Positions 18,148-26,222 of a stretch of DNA of 64,000 bases are shown here, one piece after another; positions within the stretch are counted from its first letter, which is position 1, and every line of letters begins with the position of its first letter. The notes beneath the pieces are model-generated. The model made no database searches, was not told where the DNA came from, and saw only the letters and a list, made by a program, of their open reading frames with translations. Both the position numbers and the translations under genes were made by a program. Source of the DNA: an uncultured Pelagibacteraceae bacterium (GTDB lineage Bacteria; Pseudomonadota; Alphaproteobacteria; Pelagibacterales; Pelagibacteraceae); assembly GCA_902529645.1 (NCBI GenBank), contig CABZXO010000001.1, positions 124,001-188,000 on the forward strand. The letters are read 5' to 3'.

Positions 18148-19092
18148 ATGTGTGGAATAGCAGGTTTAATTCATAGAGGAAAATCCTCAAATGTTGGAAG
18201 CGAACTACAAGGAATGCTCCAAGCATTAAAACATAGAGGAGAAGATTCTACAGGATATGCTTTATATGGAGATACAGACGGAAAAAACTTCATTATGCGT
18301 TTTAAAGTTGGAGAAAACGTAGGAGAAGGAAGTTCATCGGTTATGGAAGATGTGTCTGTTTATGATGAAAGAAAAAAAATTGTAGATGAAACTCTAGTTG
18401 AGATGGGAGCTAAAGTAGTTAAAGAAGAGAGAACTCTTCCTTACTCTCTAAGATATGAGATTGATTATGATACAAAAGATTTGTTAGACTTTTCACAAAG
18501 AATTGAAAGTATTCCAGGTGTTGAAATTCTATCTATGGGAAAATCTTTAGAGGTAATTAAAGATCTTGGAAATGCTAAAATGGTCTGTGACAGATATAGC
18601 TTAGATAAGGTAGTTGGAACACATGCAATCGGTCATGCTAGAATGGCAACTGAGTCAGGTGTAGATATTAAGTCTGCTCACCCTTTCTGGGGCTATCCAT
18701 TTAGTGATGTATCTGTAGTTCATAATGGACAATTAACTAACTATTGGAATAACAGAAGAGTTTTAGAAAACAAAGGAATGAGATTTATGTCTGAATGTGA
18801 CTCAGAATTAATTGCAGTTTATATTGCAGAAAAAATGAGACATGGAGCAACTTTAGAAGAAGGAATGAAAGAGTCGTTAATTGGTCTTGATGGGGTTTTC
18901 ACATACTTTGTTGCAACTAAAGACTCATTAGGTATGGCTAAAGATACAATGGCTGCAAAACCTTTGGTTTTGTATGAATCTGATGATTTAGTAGCAATGG
19001 GATCAGAAGAAATTGCAATTAGGTCTGTATTACCACAAGAAATTGATACATATGATCCATTTGATGGGGAGGTGAAAGTATGGCAAATCTAA
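18148..19092 (+). CDS. mgsA: N-methylglutamate synthase subunit A (class II amidotransferase)
   Basis: This is the glutaminase-like subunit of a split glutamate synthase (GlxB/MgsA). The track starts at TTG 18103, but in class II amidotransferases the Cys after the initiator Met is the nucleophile, so the start must be ATG 18148 (MCGIAGLIHRGK); a GAGAGAAAGGG ribosome site supports it. The mature 314-aa protein keeps GLKHRGEDSTG-like (ALKHRGEDSTG), IGHARMATES and VVHNGQLTNYW blocks of the PurF/GltB glutaminase. In the methylamine pathway it would release methylamine from gamma-glutamylmethylamide. It overlaps the next gene by 13 bases. Confidence 0.87.
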   Translation: MCGIAGLIHRGKSSNVGSELQGMLQALKHRGEDSTGYALYGDTDGKNFIMRFKVGENVGEGSSSVMEDVSVYDERKKIVDETLVEMGAKVVKEERTLPYSLRYEIDYDTKDLLDFSQRIESIPGVEILSMGKSLEVIKDLGNAKMVCDRYSLDKVVGTHAIGHARMATESGVDIKSAHPFWGYPFSDVSVVHNGQLTNYWNNRRVLENKGMRFMSECDSELIAVYIAEKMRHGATLEEGMKESLIGLDGVFTYFVATKDSLGMAKDTMAAKPLVLYESDDLVAMGSEEIAIRSVLPQEIDTYDPFDGEVKVWQI

Positions 19093-19934
19093 AAACTGTG
19101 TCGAAAAAATCAAAAGCCCAATCGATGGGTATGCACACTGAGGTATTAACAGGAAGAACTCAACAAAAATTCTTTAATCCTGATGAAGCAGAAAACTTTT
19201 ATTACTTTGGTACTTACGATGTAGATTTTAATAAAAGAACTGAGCTTGATGTTAAAAACATGACAGCTCCTGAAGCTAATAAAGAAATTGATAACTTAAT
19301 GAGCCAAGGGTATGGAACTATAGTTATTAAAAACCCACAAGGTAAACACAGTCTTGGAGTTGGTATTTTAAATAAACTGAATTTAATTTTTGAAGGAAGT
19401 TTGGGATACTTTGGAATGGGTTCTTGTGATGGTCCAATAGTCAGAATTAACGGAAGAGTTGGATGGTCATGTGCAGAAAACTTAATGGCTGGTAAAGTGG
19501 TAATTGAAAAAAATGCTGGATCATGTTTTGGTGCGGCAATTAGAGGTGGAGATTTAATTTGTAAAGGTAGTGTTGGTGCCAGAACTGGAATTGACATGAA
19601 AGGTGGAACTATCATTATTGGTGGAGATGCAGGTGCATTCACAGGTTTTATGATGCAAAGAGGGAGAATAATTATCCTAGGAGATGTTGGAATTAACTTG
19701 GGTGACTCTATGTATGATGGGACAATTTTCGTAGGTGGAGAAATTGGCTCGTATGGTAGTGATGCTGTAGATTCGGAATTAACATCAAGTGACCAAGATT
19801 GGCTTAAAAGAAAATTAAAGGTTGCTGAGATTGGTGAAAATTTTGATGTAAGTAAAATGAAAAAAATTGTAGCAGGTAAAAAACTTTGGAATTATGATAA
19901 TTTGGAACCTACAGAGAAGAAGGGAGCAATTTAA
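19080..19934 (+). CDS. mgsB: N-methylglutamate synthase subunit B (GXGXG domain)
   Basis: This 284-aa protein corresponds to the C-terminal beta-helix (GXGXG) domain of glutamate synthase made as a separate subunit (GlxC/MgsB). The beta-helix turns show as repeated Gly-rich steps, for example KNAGSCFGAAIRGG, VGARTGIDMKGGTIIIGGDAG and YDGTIFVGGEIGSYG between residues 140 and 225. The domain is structural, holding the amidotransferase and FMN subunits together. It starts inside the end of the preceding gene and its stop overlaps the next start as TAATG, so the three subunits are tightly coupled, as expected for an equimolar complex. Confidence 0.88.
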   Translation: MANLKTVSKKSKAQSMGMHTEVLTGRTQQKFFNPDEAENFYYFGTYDVDFNKRTELDVKNMTAPEANKEIDNLMSQGYGTIVIKNPQGKHSLGVGILNKLNLIFEGSLGYFGMGSCDGPIVRINGRVGWSCAENLMAGKVVIEKNAGSCFGAAIRGGDLICKGSVGARTGIDMKGGTIIIGGDAGAFTGFMMQRGRIIILGDVGINLGDSMYDGTIFVGGEIGSYGSDAVDSELTSSDQDWLKRKLKVAEIGENFDVSKMKKIVAGKKLWNYDNLEPTEKKGAI

Positions 19935-21346
19935 TGCCTAAGAAAAAAAGTAAAAAAATTAAAAAAAATGGAAAAGGTGTTGGTGGGAAAGCAGATGTCC
20001 ACGCACACGAAGAAGGTAAAAGAAATAAAAGTTTGTTAGGACATAATGCTATCTTCACTCCTGAAGTAATAGACGACATTCATATAAAAGCTCAATTAGG
20101 AAGATACAGAATGCGTGGAATGGCATTAATGAAAAAAATTCCTACTTTTGATGATTTAGTTTTCTTACCTGGAACACTAACTAGGTTTGTAATTGAAGGT
20201 TATAGAGAGAAATGTGAAACAAAGACTGTAATAGGTCCTAGATGTGAAAATCCAATTGAGTTAGATATTCCAGTTTATATTACGGGAATGAGTTTTGGTG
20301 CTCTATCTTACGAAGCAAAAACTGCTTTAGCAAGAGGAGCAACTATGGCAGGTAGTGCTACATGTTCAGGTGAAGGTGGAATGATACCTGATGAAAGAAG
20401 ATATTCTGAAAAATGGTATTACCAATGTATTCAATCAAGATATGGTTTTAACCCACATCACGCACAATTGGCCGATGGTATTGAGGTATTTATTGGACAA
20501 GGTCAAAAAGTTGGAATGGGTGGACATTTAATGGGTCAAAAAGTTACTGACCAAGTTGCAGAGATGAGATCATTACCATCTGGTATTGACCAAAGATCTC
20601 CAGCTAGACACCCTGACTGGTTAGGTCCAGATGATTTAGCTTTAAAAGTAGAAGAGCTTAGACAATTAACAAAAAATAAAGTGCCAATACAATTAAAATT
20701 AGGTGCATCTAAAGTTTATGATGACGTGCGTATGGCTGCAAAATGCGATCCTGACTCTATTTACTTAGATGGAATGGAAGGTTCTACTGGAGCTGGTCCA
20801 CATATCGCTGCTGCAAACACTGGAATTCCAGGTATAGCTGCAATTAGAGAAGCGAGAAGAGCGATCGACGATGTTGGTAAAACTGGAAAAGTAACATTAA
20901 TTTATGCTGGTGGAGTAAGAGATGGTGCAGACATGGCTAAGGCTTTAGCTCTAGGAGCTGATGCAATCGCCATTGGTACTGGATCAATGATTGCATTGAA
21001 TTGTAATAAGGACATCCCAGAAGCTGACTTTGAAAAGGAGATGGGTGTAAAAGCAGGTGAATGTTATCACTGCCATACAGGACGTTGCCCAGTTGGTGTT
21101 GCTACTCAAGATCCTAAATTAAGAGCAAGATTAAACCCTGATGATGCAGCATTAAGAGTATATAATTATCTTCACTCAATGACTTTAGAGGCTCAGCTTC
21201 TAGCGAGAGCTTGTGGTAAAACTAATATTCATTCTTTAGAGCCAGAAGACTTAGCTGCTTTAACATCAGAAGCATCAGCATTAGCTAAAGTTCCACTGGC
21301 TGGAACTAACTACACTGTTGGTGTTGATAATTATCATAAAATATAG
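19934..21346 (+). CDS. mgsC: N-methylglutamate synthase subunit C (FMN glutamate synthase domain)
   Basis: This 470-aa subunit carries the FMN and iron-sulfur domain of glutamate synthase (GlxD/MgsC) and would form N-methylglutamate from 2-oxoglutarate and channelled methylamine. Visible are the FMN barrel blocks ITGMSFGALSYEAK near 116, MIPDERRYSEKWYYQC near 152, YLDGMEGSTGAGP near 277 and IAIGTGSMIALNC near 345. The Fe-S cysteines are in ECYHCHTGRCPVG near 375. The first 25 residues are a lysine-rich tail (MPKKKSKKIKKNGKG) not typical of the family; a similar tail begins the next gene product. Electron donors (a GltB-like flavoprotein partner) are not encoded nearby. Confidence 0.9.
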   Translation: MPKKKSKKIKKNGKGVGGKADVHAHEEGKRNKSLLGHNAIFTPEVIDDIHIKAQLGRYRMRGMALMKKIPTFDDLVFLPGTLTRFVIEGYREKCETKTVIGPRCENPIELDIPVYITGMSFGALSYEAKTALARGATMAGSATCSGEGGMIPDERRYSEKWYYQCIQSRYGFNPHHAQLADGIEVFIGQGQKVGMGGHLMGQKVTDQVAEMRSLPSGIDQRSPARHPDWLGPDDLALKVEELRQLTKNKVPIQLKLGASKVYDDVRMAAKCDPDSIYLDGMEGSTGAGPHIAAANTGIPGIAAIREARRAIDDVGKTGKVTLIYAGGVRDGADMAKALALGADAIAIGTGSMIALNCNKDIPEADFEKEMGVKAGECYHCHTGRCPVGVATQDPKLRARLNPDDAALRVYNYLHSMTLEAQLLARACGKTNIHSLEPEDLAALTSEASALAKVPLAGTNYTVGVDNYHKI

Positions 21347-21354
21347 AAATAACT

Positions 21355-21765
21355 ATGCCAAAGAAAAAAAACAAAAAGGTATCAAAAGCAAAAGAGGTCA
21401 AAGGTCAACTAGGTAAAAAAAAGGAGACGGCTAGAGAAAAAATGATTGGTCAGTCTATTGGTTACAGATATGACGTTAACCTTTTGCCTGATTATAGCAA
21501 AATCACTCCTTTTCTAAAAAAATACATTGAGGCAATGGGATGGGATGATCTTAATTGGCTGGAGGATGTGCATATGGGTTATGAAGAGGATAGACCTGCA
21601 GTTTTCTGTAGAAATGCAAATGGTTGGGTTACTATTCCAAGTTCAATAAAGCTACCTAACAACCAACAAGATAGAGATATGATTGCAAGAGAACTTTTGG
21701 TTAAGTTTCAAATGTCTCCAAAACATCCCCTTGTTGATTTGAAAAAAGCTTACTTAAAGTTTTAA
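21355..21765 (+). CDS. Uncharacterised protein with Lys-rich N-terminus after mgsC
   Basis: I do not recognise this 136-aa protein. The first 30 residues are very basic (MPKKKNKKVSKAKEVKGQLGKKK) and resemble the tail of MgsC just upstream. The remainder is a compact acidic/aromatic domain: YRYDVNLLPDYSKITPFLKK, GWDDLNWLEDVHMGYEEDR and RELLVKFQMSPKHPLVDLKKAYLKF. No cysteine cluster beyond a single CRNANGW and no membrane segment is seen. It is 8 bases after mgsC and just before a terminator, so it is the last gene of the mgs operon. It could be an assembly or electron-transfer accessory of the Mgs complex; that is a guess from position. Confidence 0.75.
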   Translation: MPKKKNKKVSKAKEVKGQLGKKKETAREKMIGQSIGYRYDVNLLPDYSKITPFLKKYIEAMGWDDLNWLEDVHMGYEEDRPAVFCRNANGWVTIPSSIKLPNNQQDRDMIARELLVKFQMSPKHPLVDLKKAYLKF

Positions 21766-21771
21766 TATTAC

Positions 21772-21823
21772 AATCAACAGTTGATTATTTTTGTAAATCT
21801 AGTGTTCATAACTAGATTTTTTT
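21772..21823 (+). terminator. Tandem hairpins ending the mgs operon
   Basis: Two hairpins follow the 136-aa gene. The first is AATCAA-cag-TTGATT with a short ATTTTT tail. The second is AATCTAGT-gttcata-ACTAGATT followed directly by TTTTT, a standard rho-independent terminator. They separate the mgs operon from amt, which therefore should have its own promoter in the next 70 bases. Confidence 0.75.
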
Positions 21824-21892
21824 GATCTCTTTATATTTGTAACGACTCATAAAATTTAATAGGCTTTAAATAAACAAATATGGAGAGAGAAT

Positions 21893-23293
21893 ATGACTGA
21901 TCAGTTAGGTGCTCTTACCACGATATTTACAGAATTTTACTACTGGACAACAGTAGTACTAATGTTTTTAATTCACGTTGGTTTCTGTATGTATGAGGTC
22001 GGAGCTTCAAGATACAAACACCATCAACATACTCTTATGAAAAACACAATGCTGATACCATTGGTAACAGTAACTTGGTTTTTGTTTGGTTGGTGGATTT
22101 ATTGGGCTTTTCCAACTGGACCTGGATTAGCTCCGTCAATAATGACAGAAAGTACAGGGCTTGTACTAGGTGGAGGATTTGGAGGAAATGATCTTGCTAA
22201 TCCTACAAATGCTCTTATGGCAATCAATCTTAACGACCATATAATGGGTGTGTTCTGGGCAGCATTCCTTTTATTTTCATGGACCGCAGCGTCTATAGTT
22301 TCTGGTGCAGTTATTGAAAGAATAACAACTTTTGCATTTGGAGTTTTAGCAATTGCAATAGGATCTGTTTTCTGGTCAATAGATGCGTCATGGGGATGGC
22401 ACTTTGATGGTTGGATGCTTAAAATCTTAGGTTATCATGATGCATATGCATCGGGTGTAATTCACGCCATTGCTGGTGGATTTGCTTTAGGTGTGCTTAT
22501 GGTATTAGGTCCAAGAATTGGAAAATTTTCATCAAGTGGTGAACCAAGAAACATTGGTCCAAGAAATCCTTGGCTAGTAACAATTGGATTGTTCTTAATT
22601 TACACTGGATTTTGGGGATTTTATGCGGCTTGTAACGTTCCAATATATGATCTTGGCCCAGAGTATGGAATGGAAGGAATATCATTCTGGACAGCAACTA
22701 ATATCTATTTAACACCCACTACTTTAAGTGGAATTACAATGAACTTTTTGATGTCATTGTCAGGAGGTTTATTAGCCGGATATGTTATTGCTAAAGGTGA
22801 TCCTTTCTGGACCTACTCAAGCGGACTAGCTGGCATTATATGTGCATCTGCAGGAAACGACTTATATCATCCCATTCAAGCATTAGTTATTGGTATGATC
22901 GGAGTTGTTATTGCTTACAAACTTCATTACTGGGTTGAACGAAAGTTCAAAATTGATGATGCTGTTGGAGCAGTAGCTGTACATGGTTATGCTGGTTTTG
23001 TAGGTCTTGTAATTTGTGGATTCGTCTTAAACGGTTATCCTTCATCTGGTTACAGTGTTGGAGCTATGTTTGATGGAACAACTTATGCAACAATTAATCC
23101 ATTAGGACAGTTTATTGGAGCAATAATAATGTTCTTTGTTTTAGGATTAATACCTGGCTATATCATCGCTAAAGTTCTTAATGGTATGGGTAAATTAAGA
23201 ATCCCGCGAGAAGTTGAAATAGCTGGACTTGACTATGAAATGATGGAAAGTGCTAAAGAAGATGAAAAAGCAGTTTCATCAGCAACCAGGTAA
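21893..23293 (+). CDS. amt: Ammonium transporter, Amt family
   Basis: This inner-membrane channel conducts ammonium/ammonia. It is 466 aa with about eleven membrane segments, within the Amt range. The pore region retains a His in GVIHAIAGGFALG (near residue 194) and a second in VAVHGYAGFVGL (near 365), matching the twin-His arrangement of Amt pores. The phenylalanine-rich FLFGWWIYWAF and GGNDLANP loops are variant compared with AmtB, so this is a distant branch. No GlnK (PII) gene is adjacent, which is unusual because amt is most often paired with glnK. A GGAGAGAG ribosome site precedes ATG 21893. Placed after methylamine genes it may recapture released ammonium, or may carry methylammonium itself. 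Confidence 0.85.
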   Translation: MTDQLGALTTIFTEFYYWTTVVLMFLIHVGFCMYEVGASRYKHHQHTLMKNTMLIPLVTVTWFLFGWWIYWAFPTGPGLAPSIMTESTGLVLGGGFGGNDLANPTNALMAINLNDHIMGVFWAAFLLFSWTAASIVSGAVIERITTFAFGVLAIAIGSVFWSIDASWGWHFDGWMLKILGYHDAYASGVIHAIAGGFALGVLMVLGPRIGKFSSSGEPRNIGPRNPWLVTIGLFLIYTGFWGFYAACNVPIYDLGPEYGMEGISFWTATNIYLTPTTLSGITMNFLMSLSGGLLAGYVIAKGDPFWTYSSGLAGIICASAGNDLYHPIQALVIGMIGVVIAYKLHYWVERKFKIDDAVGAVAVHGYAGFVGLVICGFVLNGYPSSGYSVGAMFDGTTYATINPLGQFIGAIIMFFVLGLIPGYIIAKVLNGMGKLRIPREVEIAGLDYEMMESAKEDEKAVSSATR

Positions 23294-23304
23294 AGGAGAA
23301 AAAT

Positions 23305-23535
23305 ATGGCAACAGTATCAAACTGGATAGATCATCTTAATAAACCAGCTGAAGAAGTTGGCGGATCGGTTTATCCTGGGGCTGGATCTAGTGAATTTATA
23401 CTAGTTCTTGTGTTAATTGCTGTGTGGATAGGATGGACTGTAATTACAAGCAAATCTGAAAGTGATGAGCTGAACGCATTATCCAGAAAAAGACACAGTG
23501 CTAACGACCATAAAAGTAATATTACTGAATGGTAA
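23305..23535 (+). CDS. Small single-pass membrane protein after amt
   Basis: This 76-aa protein is not recognised. It has a soluble N-terminus of about 28 residues (ATVSNWIDHLNKPAEEVGG), one membrane segment (FILVLVLIAVWIGWTVI, about 31-47) and a polar C-terminus (ELNALSRKRHSANDHKS). A good ribosome site AAAGGAG precedes the ATG, 11 bases after amt, so it is in the same transcript and ends before a strong terminator. The position suggests an accessory of the ammonium channel, but there is no sequence evidence for that. Confidence 0.75.
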   Translation: MATVSNWIDHLNKPAEEVGGSVYPGAGSSEFILVLVLIAVWIGWTVITSKSESDELNALSRKRHSANDHKSNITEW

Positions 23536-23545
23536 AATAAAATTT

Positions 23546-23575
23546 GGGCGCTACAAAATTGTAGCGCCCTTTTTT
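23546..23575 (+). terminator. Strong rho-independent terminator after amt operon
   Basis: An 11-bp perfect stem GGGCGCTACAA / TTGTAGCGCCC with a 2-4 base loop is followed by six T. It is the strongest terminator in the window and closes the amt plus 76-aa gene unit. Confidence 0.92.
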
Positions 23576-23585
23576 AATGATTTAA

Positions 23586-23738
23586 ATGAGTGAAGACAAA
23601 AACGATCAACTAAGACCAAGCAAAATGAGAGGTGTAGCTTTTCCAAAAGCAAAGTATGGAGTAATGCTTGCAATTATCTTGATAATTGTAGTAAATTTTG
23701 TTTATTATAAAGAATCTATCTTTTCATTTTTCAAATAA
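23586..23738 (+). CDS. 50-aa membrane peptide, too short for the ORF track
   Basis: An ATG at 23586 opens a 50-codon frame: a charged N-terminus (MSEDKNDQLRPSKMRG), then one membrane segment (YGVMLAIILIIVVNFVYY, about residues 24-41) and a short tail ending FFK. There is no strong ribosome site; the terminator T-tract lies just upstream. It directly precedes the GlnT-type gene, with 17 bases to that gene's preferred ATG. A charged head plus clean hydrophobic span and lack of any overlapping gene favour a real small protein. Function unknown. Confidence 0.6.
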   Translation: MSEDKNDQLRPSKMRGVAFPKAKYGVMLAIILIIVVNFVYYKESIFSFFK

Positions 23739-23755
23739 TTGTGGTAGCCTTAGAA

Positions 23756-25081
23756 ATGGCTAAAAACTTGTTTAAAATAGCAAAACAAAAAAAAATAAAA
23801 TACTTCTTAATAAGTTTTGTTGATCTTTTTGGTGTGCTTAGATCAAAACTAGTTCCAGTTCATGCTATTAAAGAAATGCAAACTACTGGAGCAGGATTTG
23901 CTGGTTTTGCAGCATGGCTAGATATGTCTCCTGCAGATAGTGATATGTTTGGTATTCCAGACCCAGATAGTCTAATTCAATTACCTTGGAATAAAGAAGT
24001 AGGATGGCTTGCATCTGATTTATGGATGGACGGTAAACCTGTAGAAGCTTCCCCAAGAGTAATGTTAAAAAATCAAATAAAGAAATTAAAAAAACAAAAT
24101 TTAACAATGAAATCAGGCGTTGAATGTGAATACTTTTTAATCTCACAAGATGGAAACTCAATTGCAGATCCTAGAGACACCCAATCTAAACCTTGTTACG
24201 ACCAATCAGCGTTAATGAGACGATATGATTTAATTAAAGAGATTTGTGATTGCATGATTGAGATGGGATGGGGTCCTTATCAGAATGATCATGAGGACGC
24301 TAATGGTCAATTTGAGATGAATTGGGACTATGATGATTGTCTTAAAACGGCAGATAGACATACTTTTTTTAAATATATGGTAAAAACTATAGCTGAAAAA
24401 CATGGTTTAAGAGCAACCTTTATGCCTAAGCCATTTGAAAACCTGACAGGTAATGGCTGTCATGCCCATATATCAGTTTGGGATGGGAAAAAAAATAAAT
24501 TTTTAGACAAATCAGACAAACTTGGATTAAGTAAAATGGCTTATAATTTTTTAGGAGGGGTAATTAAAAATGCTTCTTCATTATCCGCTTTTTTTAATCC
24601 AACAATTAATAGCTATCGAAGAATTAATGCACCACCAACCAAGTCTGGAGCATCTTGGTCACCAAGTAGTATATCTTATACAGGAAATAACAGAACTCAT
24701 ATGATAAGAATTCCAGATCCTGGAAGGTTTGAATTAAGGTTGATGGATGGATCTGCAAACCCATATTTATTACAAGCAAGTGTGTTAGCAGCAGGGTTGA
24801 ATGGATTAAAATATAAAATCAATCCAGGTAAACCTTTAAATTGTAACATGTACACAGATTACAAGAAGTACCCTGACTTGCCGAAACTACCAAATGAATT
24901 AAAAGAGTCACTTGAGCTATTAAAAAATAATAAGGAAATGAATGTCGCTTTTGGAAAAAATACAATCAATAGTTATATAAAACTTAGAAAATCTGAAATT
25001 AATGAATTTGATAATAAAGAAAACTTCGATAAGTCCAAACCTGTAACTCATTGGGAAAGACAAAATACTTTAGACTGTTAA
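23756..25081 (+). CDS. gmaS: Type III GlnT / gamma-glutamylmethylamide synthetase-like ligase
   Basis: This GS-superfamily ligase most resembles GlnT-type proteins, the group from which gamma-glutamylmethylamide synthetase (ATP + glutamate + methylamine) was described. I prefer ATG 23756 (441 aa) over GTG 23741 because it gives MAKNLFKIAKQKKIKYF, the spacing seen in relatives. Motifs include SGVECEYFLIS near 116, NDHEDANGQFEMNWDYDD near 170, TGNGCHAHISVWDGKK near 230, TINSYRRINAPPTKSG near 280, TGNNRTHMIRIP near 305 and GRFELRLMDGSANPYL near 320. With MgsABC upstream it is the better of two GmaS candidates, but ordinary glutamine or another glutamylamide product cannot be excluded. Confidence 0.8.
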   Translation: MAKNLFKIAKQKKIKYFLISFVDLFGVLRSKLVPVHAIKEMQTTGAGFAGFAAWLDMSPADSDMFGIPDPDSLIQLPWNKEVGWLASDLWMDGKPVEASPRVMLKNQIKKLKKQNLTMKSGVECEYFLISQDGNSIADPRDTQSKPCYDQSALMRRYDLIKEICDCMIEMGWGPYQNDHEDANGQFEMNWDYDDCLKTADRHTFFKYMVKTIAEKHGLRATFMPKPFENLTGNGCHAHISVWDGKKNKFLDKSDKLGLSKMAYNFLGGVIKNASSLSAFFNPTINSYRRINAPPTKSGASWSPSSISYTGNNRTHMIRIPDPGRFELRLMDGSANPYLLQASVLAAGLNGLKYKINPGKPLNCNMYTDYKKYPDLPKLPNELKESLELLKNNKEMNVAFGKNTINSYIKLRKSEINEFDNKENFDKSKPVTHWERQNTLDC

Positions 25082-25082
25082 A

Positions 25083-26216
25083 GTGAGGAGTTTAAAAAAT
25101 ATTAAGAATTGGACACTTACAAAATCTTTAAAAAATAATAATTTTAGTTTTAAAAGAAATTATGTTTTAAGATTTGTCACTTCATTACAATTATCAAACG
25201 CTTTTAAATCAATTTCTAGTTGGAAAAATTATAAAGCAACTCCACTATTAAAACTTGATAAATTACAAAAAAATTTAAAACTAAATAATATTTTTTATAA
25301 GGATGAATCTAAAAGATTTCATTTAAAATCATTTAAAGCTTTGGGTGGGGCTTATGCTGTTGAAAAAATATCTAAAGGAAAAAAAAATATAATCATTTCC
25401 TCAGCAACTGCTGGGAACCATGGAAGATCTGTCGCGTGGGGTGCAAAAAGGTTGGGGTTAAAATGTAAAATCTTTGTTAGTCAATACGTTAGCAACACAA
25501 GAGTTAAAGAAATAAAAAAATTTGGTGCTGAAGTAATAAGAGTTAAAGGAGATTATGAAAATTCACTCAACAAGTGTAAGAAATTATCAAAAAAAAATAA
25601 TTGGAAAATTGTGCAAGATGTTTCAACAAAAGATTACAAACTAGTCCCTCAACTTACCATGGCAGGGTATTCCATAATGATTAGAGAAATTTCTAAACAA
25701 ACAAATCAATATATAACACATATTTTTTTACAAGCTGGTGTTGGTGGTATGGCTGCTGGTGTAGTTGCTGGTGTTGCAAAATATTTTAAAAGAATTCCAA
25801 AGATAATAATCGTTGAGCCTGATAGAGCTGATTGTGTTCTTCAAAGCTTAAAACACAATAAATTAAAAAAAATTAAAATTAAAAAGGAGAGCATCATGGG
25901 TGGTATGTCATGTAATGAAATGTCATATATTCCTTGGCAAATATTAAAAAAAGCAAGCAACTGTTGTGTGTCTGTAAGTGATCGAAATATTGCTAGAACT
26001 GTAGCGATGTTGAAAGACAAAAAACTTAGCAAAAATTCAATAATTGGTGGTGAGTGTTCCGCACCTGGAATTATAAGCCTGGTAGGCGTTTGTAATAATA
26101 TTAAGACTAAAAAACTTATAGAACTTAACGAAAATTCAAATGTTTTAGTAATAGGATGCGAAGGTAATGCAGATGTAAAACTTTACAAACAACTGCTATC
26201 TAAAGGCAGAAGATAA
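25083..26216 (+). CDS. Diaminopropionate ammonia-lyase-like PLP enzyme
   Basis: This fold-type II PLP enzyme of 377 aa probably eliminates ammonia from an amino acid. The PLP lysine is in FHLKSFKALGGAYAVEK (near residue 85), preceded by YKDESKR, the arrangement typical of diaminopropionate ammonia-lyase (DpaL/YgeX). SATAGNHGRSVAWGAKRLG near 113 is the substrate loop, QAGVGGMAAG near 220 the phosphate-binding Gly loop and IVEPDRADCV follows. The start is GTG 25083, one base after the GlnT-type stop; no ATG is available. The product would be pyruvate plus ammonia if the substrate is 2,3-diaminopropionate; serine/threonine-like or hydroxyaspartate substrates are alternatives. Confidence 0.75.
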   Translation: MRSLKNIKNWTLTKSLKNNNFSFKRNYVLRFVTSLQLSNAFKSISSWKNYKATPLLKLDKLQKNLKLNNIFYKDESKRFHLKSFKALGGAYAVEKISKGKKNIIISSATAGNHGRSVAWGAKRLGLKCKIFVSQYVSNTRVKEIKKFGAEVIRVKGDYENSLNKCKKLSKKNNWKIVQDVSTKDYKLVPQLTMAGYSIMIREISKQTNQYITHIFLQAGVGGMAAGVVAGVAKYFKRIPKIIIVEPDRADCVLQSLKHNKLKKIKIKKESIMGGMSCNEMSYIPWQILKKASNCCVSVSDRNIARTVAMLKDKKLSKNSIIGGECSAPGIISLVGVCNNIKTKKLIELNENSNVLVIGCEGNADVKLYKQLLSKGRR

Positions 26217-26222
26217 ACTTAA

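Noticed and set aside
21824-21892. Sigma54/NtrC-type promoter before amt
   Set aside because: No GG-N10-GC -24/-12 element is present in the leader; only AT-rich sequence and a GGAGAGAG ribosome site.
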